Shown here: positions 1 to 6,384 of the stretch, in pieces
Position numbering within the stretch: the first letter of the stretch is position 1
How the letters are laid out: the number at the start of each line of letters is the position of its first letter
Source of the DNA: Actinomycetes bacterium
GTDB lineage: Bacteria > Actinomycetota > Actinomycetes > Propionibacteriales > Nocardioidaceae
NCBI GenBank assembly: GCA_023396115.1
Contig: JAEWXC010000083.1
Location: 1 to 9,104, forward strand
Length of the DNA stretch: 9,104 nucleotides
Direction: 5' to 3'
Notes under the pieces: generated by a model
Told to the model about the DNA's origin: nothing
Seen by the model: only the letters and a program-made list of their open reading frames with translations
Databases searched by the model: none
Made by a program: the position numbers and the translations under genes

Positions 1-3
1 CCC

Positions 4-29
4 GGCCCCGCCCCCCCTGGGGCGGGGCC
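4..29. terminator. GC-only perfect hairpin at window edge
   Basis: GGCCCCGCCCC (4-14) is the exact reverse complement of 19-29, giving an 11-bp stem with a CCCT loop. No T-tract follows on the plus strand (CCTCGGTGCG), and the minus-strand continuation lies outside the window. It could be a terminator of a gene beyond the left edge or a second, distal stop for the pst operon. The structure is certain; the role is inferred. Confidence 0.4.
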
Positions 30-61
30 CTCGGTGCGTTTCGGGGCTAGGGGAGGGTCTC

Positions 62-176
62 GGGGTCTCGGCAAGCTCGACCACCGCGACAAGCTCGACC
101 ACCGGGGGCTGGAGCACCGGGAGCGACGGGCTCGGGGGGTCTCGGCAAGCTCGACCACCGGGCAGCTCGACCACCG
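62..176. repeat. Cluster of CAAGCTCGACCACCG intergenic repeats
   Basis: The 15-mer CAAGCTCGACCACCG occurs exactly at 72-86, 90-104 and 146-160, and without its first CA pair intact at 163-176 (CAGCTCGACCACCG). The first and third copies sit inside a longer perfect 25-nt repeat (62-86 and 136-160) that begins GGGGTCTCGG. Spacing is irregular, so this is not a CRISPR array or a simple tandem array. No gene is visible between 1 and 244. From memory, similar GGTCTCGACAAGCTCGACCACC elements are scattered between genes in Nocardioides-type genomes; this was not checked. Confidence 0.75.
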
Positions 177-190
177 GGCGCGGAACGAGC

Positions 191-225
191 ACCGCCGCCG
201 ACGCTGGGGAGGCGTCGACGGCGGT
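191..225 (-). terminator. Putative terminator of the pst operon
   Basis: ACCGCCGCCGACGC (191-204) pairs with 212-225 over 14 positions with a single mismatch, around a 7-nt loop. On the minus strand it starts 19 nt after the pstB stop codon. No U-tract follows, which is common for actinobacterial stem-only terminators. The position after the last pst gene supports the call. Confidence 0.6.
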
Positions 226-244
226 GGACCGAGTGGGAGGGGGC

Positions 245-1024
245 TCAGCCGAAGCGGCCCGAGATGTAGGCCTCGGTGGCCTCGTGGTCGGGGTTGGCGA
301 ACATCTTGGCGGTGGAGTTGAACTCGACCAGCTGACCGGGCTCGCCGGTGGCCTTGAGGTTGAAGAAGCCGGTGTCGTCGGAGACCCGCGCTGCCTGCTG
401 CATGTTGTGGGTGACGATCACGATCGTGTACTCGCTCTTGAGCTGGTGGATCAGGTCCTCGATCGCCGCGGTCGAGATCGGGTCCAGGGCCGAGCACGGC
501 TCGTCCATCAGCAGCACCTGCGGCTCCACCGCGATCGCCCGGGCGATGCACAGCCGCTGCTGCTGACCGCCCGAGAGGCCCATCCCGGGCTTGCCCAGGC
601 GGTCCTTGACCTCGTTCCACAGGTTCGCCCCGCGCAGCGAGCGCTCCACGATGTCGTCGGCGTCGGCCTTCCTCAACTTGCGGCTGTTCAGCCGGTTGCC
701 GGCCAGCACGTTCTCGTAGATCGACATCGTCGGGAACGGGTTGGGCCGCTGGAAGACCATGCCGATCTGGCGACGCACCTCCACCGGATCGACCATCGGG
801 TCGTACAGCGACTGCCCGTCGACCATCACCTTGCCCTCCACGCGGGCCCCGGGGATCACCTCGTGCATCCGGTTCAGGGACCGCAGGAACGTGGACTTGC
901 CGCAGCCCGAGGGACCGATGAAGGCGGTGACCGCCTTGGCGGTGATCGTCATGTTGACGCCCTCGACGGCCTTGAAGTCCCCGTAGTAGATGTCCAGGTC
1001 CGCCACGTCGATGCTCTTCGCCAT
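245..1024 (-). CDS. pstB: Phosphate ABC transporter ATP-binding protein PstB
   Basis: Cytoplasmic ATPase of the high-affinity phosphate importer; a PstB dimer drives the PstC-PstA channel. The 259-residue length is normal for the family. All ABC motifs are intact: Walker A GPSGCGKST (37-45), Q-loop Gln92 in MVFQRPNPFP, signature LSGGQQQR (150-157), Walker B VLLMDEP (170-176) followed by CSALDP, and switch His206 in VTHNM. The FQRPNPFP and CSALDPIST stretches are typical of PstB rather than of other ABC importers. The ATG start is preceded by AGGAGG (1030-1035), which overlaps the pstA stop codon, so the gap between the two genes is only 10 nt and translation is probably coupled. It is the last pst gene in the operon; phoU is not seen after it in the window. 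Confidence 0.97.
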   Translation of the reverse strand: MAKSIDVADLDIYYGDFKAVEGVNMTITAKAVTAFIGPSGCGKSTFLRSLNRMHEVIPGARVEGKVMVDGQSLYDPMVDPVEVRRQIGMVFQRPNPFPTMSIYENVLAGNRLNSRKLRKADADDIVERSLRGANLWNEVKDRLGKPGMGLSGGQQQRLCIARAIAVEPQVLLMDEPCSALDPISTAAIEDLIHQLKSEYTIVIVTHNMQQAARVSDDTGFFNLKATGEPGQLVEFNSTAKMFANPDHEATEAYISGRFG

Positions 1025-1034
1025 TGCTTCCTCC

Positions 1035-2102
1035 TCAACGCCCCGTCTTGGGGGCGAAGATCTTTCCGATGACTCGCGCGACCAGGTTGAGGACCATCAC
1101 GATGAGGATCAGCACGAGTGCGCCGCCCCACGCGTAGGCCAGGCCCTTGGGGGTCGCCGAGGTGTACTGGGTGTAGATGAAGACGGGGAGCGTCATCATC
1201 CGGCCGTCGAACAGGTTGGTGTTGACCGAGTCGGTGAACCCGGCGACCACCAGCAGCGGGGCGGTCTCGCCGATCACCCGGCTGATCGCCAGGACGACGC
1301 CGGTCACGATGCCGCCCAGCGCCGTGGGCAGGACCACCTTGACGATGGTGCGCCACTTGGGCACGCCGAGCGCGTAGCTGGCCTCGCGCAGGTCGTCGGG
1401 GACCAGGCGCAGCATCTCCTCGGTGGAGCGCACCACCGTCGGGATCATCAGCAGCGACAGCGCGACCGCGCCGCCGAAGCCGAACCGCACCGCCGGTCCC
1501 ATCACGAGCACGAACAGCGCCAGCGCGAACAGGCCCGCGACGATCGAGGGGATGCCGGTCATCACGTCCACCAGGAACGTGATCAGCCGCGCCATCCGCC
1601 GCCCCCGGCCGTACTCGATCAGGTAGATCGCGGTGAAGATCCCGACCGGCACCGAGATCAGCGTGGCCATGCCGGTGACCAGCAGGGTGCCGAGCAGCGC
1701 GTGGTAGAGCCCGCCCTGGGTGTCGCCGATGACGTTGCGCATCGAGTAGGTGAGGAACTCGGGGTTGAGCGTGTCCAGGCCGTTCTCGACGACCGTGTAG
1801 ACCAGCCACAGCAGCGGCGCCAGCGCCACCAGGAACGCGGTCCAGACCAGGCCCGAGGCCATCCGGTCCACCGCGGCGCGGCGTCCCTCGACCGCCAGCG
1901 ACCAGCCCGGCAGGCCGAGCACCTGGACGAGCAGGGTGACCAGGACGCCCATCGCGACGGCGTTGCCCAGCAGCCAGGTCAGGGCGCCCAGACCGACCGC
2001 CACGACGGCGACCAGACCGGGGGCCCAGTTCGGCAGCCGGGGCCCGGTCATCGGGGCCGTTCCCAGCGTGGTGCCGGGAGGGGTGTGCAGCGTGGTGCTC
2101 AC
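1035..2102 (-). CDS. pstA: Phosphate ABC transporter permease PstA
   Basis: Integral-membrane half of the phosphate channel, partner of PstC. The permease core starts near residue 85 and carries the cytoplasmic EAA loop EASYALGVPKWRTIVKVVLP (240-259), which docks on PstB, and the family-typical ISRVIGETAPLL (273-284). At 355 residues it is longer than the roughly 280-300 of classical PstA. The excess is an N-terminal part with a Pro-rich cytoplasmic-like tail (1-28) and two extra hydrophobic segments (about 29-45 and 48-66). The GTG start (2102-2100) overlaps the pstC TGA by 4 nt (GTGA) and has AGGAGG at 2111-2116, 8 nt upstream. Overlap and shared strand indicate translation coupled to pstC. 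Confidence 0.95.
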   Translation of the reverse strand: MSTTLHTPPGTTLGTAPMTGPRLPNWAPGLVAVVAVGLGALTWLLGNAVAMGVLVTLLVQVLGLPGWSLAVEGRRAAVDRMASGLVWTAFLVALAPLLWLVYTVVENGLDTLNPEFLTYSMRNVIGDTQGGLYHALLGTLLVTGMATLISVPVGIFTAIYLIEYGRGRRMARLITFLVDVMTGIPSIVAGLFALALFVLVMGPAVRFGFGGAVALSLLMIPTVVRSTEEMLRLVPDDLREASYALGVPKWRTIVKVVLPTALGGIVTGVVLAISRVIGETAPLLVVAGFTDSVNTNLFDGRMMTLPVFIYTQYTSATPKGLAYAWGGALVLILIVMVLNLVARVIGKIFAPKTGR

Positions 2103-3034
2103 TTCGCGAGCCTCCTCTCACCACGGGTGGCCACCCAGCGGGCCAGGAAGTTCACCGCGAAGGTGAAGGCGAAGAGCACCAGGCCGGTCGCGATCAGCAC
2201 CGACTGCATGTCGGGGCTGGCCTCCTTGTAGTTGGAGGCGATGTTCGAGGCGATGGTGGCCGGGTTCTCGCTGGAGATGATGTTGAGGGTGACGATCGGC
2301 TTGGCGGAGAGCACCATGGCCACCGCCATCGTCTCGCCGAGCGCGCGGCCCAGGCCGAGCATCACGGCCGAGACCATGCCGGAGCGGGCGTAGGGGAAGA
2401 CGGCGTAGCGGATCATCTCCCAGCGGGTGGCGCCCAGCGCGAGGGCGGCCTCCTCGTGCAGCCGCGGTGTCTGGGAGAAGATCTCGCGGCAGATCGCGGT
2501 GGTGATCGGCAGGATCATGATCGCCAGCACCACGGCCGCGGTCAGCATCGAGCGTCCGGTCGCCGAGGGCGGCCCCGCGAACAGCGGGATCCAGCTCAGG
2601 TGCGCGTGCAGCCACTCCTGGACCGGCACCACGTGCTGGGCCAGGACCGAGCCGCCCCACAGGCCGTAGACGACCGAGGGGACCGCGGCCAGCAGGTCCA
2701 TCACGTAGGCGACGGGGGCGGCCAGGCGGCGGGGCGCGTAGTGGGAGACGAACAGCGCGATCCCGATCGCGAACGGCACCGAGAGGACCAGCGCCAGGAT
2801 CGCGGCGAGCGTGGTGCCGTAGATCAGCGGCCAGACGTAGCCGAGGAAGTCGGTCGCGGGGTTGTAGAACCGCTCGGCGACGCTGAGGCCCGGGTACCCC
2901 TCGATGGCCAGGAACACGAAGACCCCGGCCAGGGCCAGCATGATCGTGATGCCGGCGGCCTGGGCGAGTCCCGCGAAGATGCGGTCCCCGACGGCCCGGG
3001 GTCGCCGGGCGCGTGGTGGAGCGGTGGTGCTCAC
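2099..3034 (-). CDS. pstC: Phosphate ABC transporter permease PstC
   Basis: Second membrane subunit of the phosphate importer, 311 residues, about six membrane segments (first near 25-46, last near 279-301). The EAA loop EEAALALGATRWEMIRYAVFP lies at about 194-214, followed by the PstC-typical LGRALGETMAVAMV (228-241). The N terminus (STTAPPRARRPRAVGDR) is basic and cytoplasmic, in line with the positive-inside rule. The start chosen is GTG at 3034, with GGGAG (3039-3043) just upstream; an upstream stretch of about 100 nt without coding separates it from pstS. It overlaps pstA by 4 nt. Nothing appears broken or missing. Confidence 0.96.
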   Translation of the reverse strand: MSTTAPPRARRPRAVGDRIFAGLAQAAGITIMLALAGVFVFLAIEGYPGLSVAERFYNPATDFLGYVWPLIYGTTLAAILALVLSVPFAIGIALFVSHYAPRRLAAPVAYVMDLLAAVPSVVYGLWGGSVLAQHVVPVQEWLHAHLSWIPLFAGPPSATGRSMLTAAVVLAIMILPITTAICREIFSQTPRLHEEAALALGATRWEMIRYAVFPYARSGMVSAVMLGLGRALGETMAVAMVLSAKPIVTLNIISSENPATIASNIASNYKEASPDMQSVLIATGLVLFAFTFAVNFLARWVATRGERRLAK

Positions 3035-3077
3035 GTTTCTCCCTGTACTGCTCGTGCTGCGGTGCTGTGACGCCCGG

Positions 3078-3113
3078 CGACGCGGGTGCAGCCGGTGGGC
3101 CGCACCCGCGTCG
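3078..3113 (-). terminator. pstS-pstC intergenic hairpin (attenuator or mRNA stabiliser)
   Basis: CGACGCGGGTGC (3078-3089) is perfectly complementary to 3102-3113. Inside the loop GCC (3091-3093) pairs with GGC (3098-3100) after one A/C mismatch, giving a 15-bp, nearly unbroken stem with a GGTG tetraloop. It starts 20 nt after the pstS stop codon on the minus strand. No U-tract follows, so it is more likely a partial terminator or a 3'-end stabiliser that keeps pstS mRNA above pstCAB than a full stop. Confidence 0.6.
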
Positions 3114-3132
3114 GTCGGTCAGGCGCCGTCGG

Positions 3133-4242
3133 TCACTTGGAGGTGATCGCGTCGACCAGGCCGGTCGCCTTCGCCGCCACGCTCTCCTCGAGCGGGGCCG
3201 AGCCGGCCTCGTCGTGGGCGGCCGCCTGGCCCTCGGGCGAGAGCACGTAGCTCAGGAAGCCCTTGACCAGTGCCGCGTCGTTCGCGTCGTCGTAGGTGGA
3301 GCAGGCGAGCAGGTAGGAGACCAGCACGACCGGGTAGGCCCCGGCCTCGGTGGTGTCCCGGGCCAGCTCGACGGCCATGTCGGTGGGGCCGGCGCCCTCG
3401 ACGGCCGGGGAGATCGCGACGACCTTGGCGGCCCCCTCGGCGGACGGGGCGACGAACTCCTCGCCGACCTGGATGTTGGCCACACCCAGGCCCTCGGCGG
3501 CCGACAGGTCGGCGTAGCCGATGGTGCCGTCGCCGCCGCTGACCGCGCCGACCAGGCCGGAGGTGCCGTCAGCGGCCTCGCCGCCCTTGATCTCGGCGGG
3601 CCACAGGCCGTCGGGCTCGTAGCCCCAGGCACCCTCGCCGGCGGCCTCGAGGTACTTGGTGAAGTTCTCGGTGGTGCCCGAGTCGTCCTGGCGGTGCACC
3701 GGGGTGATCGCACGGTCGGGCAGGTCGGTGCCCTCGTTGAGCTCGGCGATCGCCGGGTCGTTCCACTTCGTGATCTTGCCGGAGAAGATGTCCGCGGCGA
3801 CCTTGGCCGACAGGTTCAGCTCCTCGACACCCTCGAGCTGGAAGACGATCGCGATCGGGCTGACGTAGCCGGGGACCTGGATGACGTCGGAGGCGCAGCG
3901 TTCCTTCGCCGCGGTGAGCTCGCCCTCCTCGTCGTCCAGGGCCGAGTCGGTGCCGGCGAACAGGTAGGCGTCGTTGGTGAAGTTCTCCCGGCCCGAGCCG
4001 GAGCCCACCGGGTCGTAGTTGACGGTGACGTCGGCGTTCGCGGTCTGGAACCCGGCCCGCCAGGCCGCCTGGGCCTTCTCCTGCGAGGAGGCCCCGCCGC
4101 CGGCGATGGTGCCAGACAACCCGTCACCGGAGTCGGTGGCGTCGCCGGTGGCCTGTTCGTTGCCGGCGCCGCAGGCCGAGAGGGCGAGCGCCAGGGCGGC
4201 GACACCGGGAACGACGGCCTTGCGGATGTTGGTGCGCTTCAC
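3133..4242 (-). CDS. pstS: Phosphate-binding lipoprotein PstS
   Basis: Extracytoplasmic lipoprotein that captures phosphate and hands it to PstC/PstA. From the GTG start at 4242 the product has 369 residues: a lipoprotein signal (KRTNIRK, hydrophobic stretch 9-21, lipobox LSAC with Cys24 as lipidation site), then the binding-protein fold. Phosphate-loop regions are recognisable: GGGASSQEKAQAAW (48-61), GTDSAL (97-102) and HRQDDSGTTENFTKYL (183-198). An ATG seven codons upstream (4263) is in frame, but the GTG has AGGAGAG 7 nt upstream while the ATG has no good site, and starting at GTG gives a cleaner signal peptide. First gene of the pst operon, directly behind a PHO box. Confidence 0.96.
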   Translation of the reverse strand: MKRTNIRKAVVPGVAALALALSACGAGNEQATGDATDSGDGLSGTIAGGGASSQEKAQAAWRAGFQTANADVTVNYDPVGSGSGRENFTNDAYLFAGTDSALDDEEGELTAAKERCASDVIQVPGYVSPIAIVFQLEGVEELNLSAKVAADIFSGKITKWNDPAIAELNEGTDLPDRAITPVHRQDDSGTTENFTKYLEAAGEGAWGYEPDGLWPAEIKGGEAADGTSGLVGAVSGGDGTIGYADLSAAEGLGVANIQVGEEFVAPSAEGAAKVVAISPAVEGAGPTDMAVELARDTTEAGAYPVVLVSYLLACSTYDDANDAALVKGFLSYVLSPEGQAAAHDEAGSAPLEESVAAKATGLVDAITSK

Positions 4243-4249
4243 TTCAGGT

Positions 4250-4256
4250 CTCTCCT
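4250..4256 (-). promoter_or_regulatory. Ribosome binding site deciding the pstS start
   Basis: AGGAGAG on the minus strand lies 7 nt before GTG 4242. It falls inside the short extension that would be coding if ATG 4263 were used, which argues for the GTG. Confidence 0.8.
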
Positions 4257-4320
4257 GAGTCATGAGGATCCGTGGTTGACGATCCCGACTCTGGCGAGCG
4301 GAGGTGACACGACCGGGTGG

Positions 4321-4342
4321 CGACGGTGAACGGGCGGTGAAC
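4321..4342 (-). promoter_or_regulatory. PHO box (PhoP-binding direct repeats) of pstS
   Basis: On the minus strand GTTCACCGCCC (4342-4332) is followed directly by GTTCACCGTCG (4331-4321): two in-phase 11-nt units with an identical GTTCACC core. This matches the Streptomyces PhoP operator consensus (11-nt units with GTTCACC). A third TCACC sits in phase two units downstream (TGTCACCTCCG, 4309-4299), with a degenerate unit between. The box lies about 80 nt upstream of the pstS start. I see no convincing -10 hexamer; CAGAGT (4293-4288) is a weak candidate. Expected effect: induction under phosphate limitation. Confidence 0.85.
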
Positions 4343-4385
4343 TCGAACCAGCCGTTTGGGGGTGCCCGGCAGCGGGCCGCCCCGA

Positions 4386-4400
4386 CCGGTCAGGGACCGG
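4386..4400 (-). terminator. Small hairpin over the mutT1 stop codon
   Basis: CCGGTC (4386-4391) pairs with GACCGG (4395-4400) around a 3-nt loop, straddling the mutT1 TGA (4392-4390). A second 5-bp hairpin lies at 4364-4377. Both are short and have no U-tract, so read-through from mutT1 into the pst operon remains possible. Confidence 0.3.
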
Positions 4401-5256
4401 GCTGGAGCAGCTCGGTGGCGACCACCCGGTTCCGCCGGGTGTGCACCACCAGGCACTCCCCGGGCGCGAGCGGCACCGGGGGTACACCCAGCTGGCGCAG
4501 CACGGCGGGCAACACCGGACGGTGCGTGCACACCAGCAGCGGGTCCCGGCCGGCCAGCGCGGCCTCGAGGGCGGGGAAGCGGCCGTCGGCGGGCGCCCCC
4601 TCCTCGCTGAGCTCCGCGGTGCCCTGCCAGCGCGGGGCGTGGGCGTCGAGGAACGGGCGGACCGTCTCCACGCACCGGGTGCTGGTGGAGGTGAGCACGT
4701 CGCTGACCCCCAGGCCCGCGAGCAGGGGCACCAGGCGCTGGGCCTGGTCCCGTCCGGCCGCGAGCAGGGGACGCCGGCTGTCCTCCCCCGCCCAGCGTCT
4801 GCGGCTGCGGGCGCGGGCGTGGCGCAGCACCAGCACCGGGCGGGTGCGGCGGCGCAGCGGCTCGGCGGCGTCCAGCACACCGACGTCGCGGGGGTAGGTG
4901 AGCAGGTCGCGGGCCGCGGCCCACGGCACCCAGCGGACCCGGTCGATCTCGGCGTTGGGCCGGTAGCCGCTGACGTCGTCGTCGCCGACCACCCGCGCGG
5001 TCCAGTACCGGACCTCCTTCTCCCCGGAGTTGACCGGGTACCGCAGGGTCGGCAGCGCCGGACCGAGCCGGACCTGCAGGCCGGTCTCCTCCAGCACCTC
5101 CCGCACGGCGGCGGTGACGACGTGCTCGCCGCGTTCGAGCTTGCCCTTGGGGAAGGACCAGTCGTCGTAGCGGGGCCGGTGCACGAGCAGGACGTCGCCG
5201 CCCGGCCGGCTGACCACGGCACCGGCGGAGCGGATGAGGCGAGGACCGGGGGCCAT
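4390..5256 (-). CDS. mutT1: MutT1-like Nudix hydrolase / histidine phosphatase fusion
   Basis: A 288-residue two-domain protein. The N-terminal Nudix domain has a complete 23-residue Nudix box, G38-x5-E44-x7-R52-E-V-L-E-E-T-G-L60, with the metal-binding Glu residues present. The C-terminal domain is a histidine phosphatase: VLRHARA with catalytic His146, STSTRCVET (190-198), and the second His245 in VCTHRPVLPAV. This architecture is that of mycobacterial MutT1 (Rv2985), reported to act on oxidised guanine nucleotides and dinucleoside polyphosphates; substrate here is inferred. The start is ATG at 5256: the reading frame continues upstream, but the extension is low-complexity Pro/Arg/Gly and overlaps the divergent gene. 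No ribosome binding site precedes ATG, so the mRNA may be leaderless. It lies just upstream of pstS, on the same strand, in a phosphate-related setting. Confidence 0.9.
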   Translation of the reverse strand: MAPGPRLIRSAGAVVSRPGGDVLLVHRPRYDDWSFPKGKLERGEHVVTAAVREVLEETGLQVRLGPALPTLRYPVNSGEKEVRYWTARVVGDDDVSGYRPNAEIDRVRWVPWAAARDLLTYPRDVGVLDAAEPLRRRTRPVLVLRHARARSRRRWAGEDSRRPLLAAGRDQAQRLVPLLAGLGVSDVLTSTSTRCVETVRPFLDAHAPRWQGTAELSEEGAPADGRFPALEAALAGRDPLLVCTHRPVLPAVLRQLGVPPVPLAPGECLVVHTRRNRVVATELLQPGP

Positions 5257-5297
5257 GCCCAGTAGTGTCACACCGACCCCACCCGAAGGAGGCAACC
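5257..5297. promoter_or_regulatory. Compact divergent promoter region
   Basis: Only 41 nt separate the mutT1 ATG from the divergent GTG at 5298. On the plus strand TAGTGT (5263-5268) fits a TANNNT -10, and GAAGGAGG (5285-5292) is a strong ribosome binding site 5 nt before GTG. On the minus strand the same bases read GACACT (5269-5264), correctly spaced for transcription to begin at the mutT1 ATG. No good -35 is visible for either. Confidence 0.45.
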
Positions 5298-6362
5298 GTG
5301 CCCCTGCCCGGTCTGCTGCGCGCCCGACGCGGGCTGCTCCTGGGCCTGGTCGTGCTGCTGGTCGCGGGTGCGGTCGGGGCCGCGTGGTGGTGGACCCGGG
5401 CCCCGGCACCGGCGTGGGAGCAGGCGGTGCGGCTGGCGCCGGCCGACACCGAGCGGGTGGCGTTCACCCGCTGGTCGGCGGTGCGCGAGCAGGTCGGCGA
5501 CCCCGGCACCGAGCAGGAGCTGCTGGACGCCGCCTACGACCGCGACCTCAGCTCCACCTCCGCGCTGCTGTCCTCCTCCCCCGGGCTGGAGCAGCTGTTC
5601 GGCTTCTCCCCGGCGACCCTGGACTGGGAGGCCCTGGCCCAGGGACCGAGCGGGGCGCTGCTGGTGCTGCAGCTCGACGAGCCGGACCTCGACGAGGTCC
5701 GGGAGCGGATCAGCGCCCTGGGGTTCACCGAGCCCGACGAGGCCGATGGGGTCTGGGCCGGCGGTCCGGACGTGCTGGCCGCCTCGGGTGCCGACGTCAC
5801 CCCCGAACTGCAGTACCTGGCCCTGGACGAGGAGTCCGGCCGGGTGCTCGCCTCGGACAACGGGGAGTTCCTGGGCCGGGTGCTGCGCCAGTCCACGAAC
5901 CTCTCCGACGACGGACCCGCGGGGGTGCGCCAAGTGGTCGAGGCGGTGGGCGGCTCGGCGGGCGACCCGGTCTCCGGGGTGCTGTACACCCCCGACCACG
6001 CCTGCGCGAGCCTGGCGATGGGACAGGCCGACGACGCCGACCAGAGCACCGCCCGGGGACTCGTCCGGGAGGCGGGAGGGGTGGACCCGTACACCGGGTT
6101 CGCGCTGACCGCGCAGGAGGACGGCACGTTCCGGGCCGCGATGGCGTTCGAGGACGCCGCGACCGCGCGGCGCAATGCCGACGCCCGGACGGCGCTGGCC
6201 TCGGGAGAGGCTCCCGGTCAGGGCGGAACGTTCAGCGACCGTTTCACGGTCGGGGAGGCCGGGGCGGACGGGGAGGTCGTGCAGCTCCAGCTGGAGCCGG
6301 TCGAGGGCGCGTTCGTGCTCAGCGACCTCAGCAGCGGCCCGGTGCTCTTCGCCAGCTGCTGA
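5298..6362 (+). CDS. Membrane-anchored extracytoplasmic protein, function unknown
   Basis: I do not recognise a named family; it faintly recalls actinobacterial DUF3352-type membrane-anchored proteins. The 354-residue product has a basic N terminus (LLRARR, 6-11), one hydrophobic segment (12-29) followed by WWW, then about 320 acidic, Ala/Gly/Asp/Glu-rich residues expected outside the membrane. There is no lipobox; the segment probably acts as an uncleaved anchor. The outer domain begins APAWEQAVRLAPADTERVAFTRW. Only two cysteines occur, Cys236 and the C-terminal residue Cys354, a possible disulfide. The GTG start at 5298 is chosen because of GAAGGAGG 5 nt upstream; an in-frame ATG-less extension to 5265 would lack a site and overlap the promoter. 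It is divergent from mutT1 and converges on csoR with 6 nt between stop codons. Confidence 0.85.
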   Translation: MPLPGLLRARRGLLLGLVVLLVAGAVGAAWWWTRAPAPAWEQAVRLAPADTERVAFTRWSAVREQVGDPGTEQELLDAAYDRDLSSTSALLSSSPGLEQLFGFSPATLDWEALAQGPSGALLVLQLDEPDLDEVRERISALGFTEPDEADGVWAGGPDVLAASGADVTPELQYLALDEESGRVLASDNGEFLGRVLRQSTNLSDDGPAGVRQVVEAVGGSAGDPVSGVLYTPDHACASLAMGQADDADQSTARGLVREAGGVDPYTGFALTAQEDGTFRAAMAFEDAATARRNADARTALASGEAPGQGGTFSDRFTVGEAGADGEVVQLQLEPVEGAFVLSDLSSGPVLFASC

Positions 6363-6384
6363 TCCCGGTCAGGAGCGGATCAGC
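6358..6384. terminator. Inverted repeat spanning two convergent stop codons
   Basis: GCTGATCC (6358-6365) is the exact reverse complement of GGATCAGC (6377-6384), with an 11-nt loop. It contains the TGA of the plus-strand gene (6360-6362) and the TGA of csoR (6371-6369). There is no T-tract on either side. A shared bidirectional terminator is plausible, since the genes leave no other room. Confidence 0.45.

Noticed and set aside
62..176. CRISPR array from the repeated CAAGCTCGACCACCG units
   Set aside because: Units are short, spacing is irregular (3, 41 and 2 nt) and there are no cas genes.
34..321. Plus-strand 95-codon frame covering the left intergenic repeats
   Set aside because: The product merely translates the repeats (KLDHR) and continues antisense into pstB; no ribosome binding site.
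949..2124. Minus-strand 391-codon frame overlapping pstA in another frame
   Set aside because: Product is Arg/Gly/Pro/His-rich without domains and lies over pstA and the start of pstB; a high-GC shadow.
990..2231. Plus-strand 413-codon frame opposite pstA
   Set aside because: It is antisense to an intact pstA with all family motifs, its product is Arg/His/Asp/Gln-rich low complexity, and high GC makes such shadows common.
4244..5509. Minus-strand 421-codon frame over mutT1
   Set aside because: Low-complexity Pro/Arg/Ala product; the other frame encodes complete Nudix and histidine phosphatase motifs.
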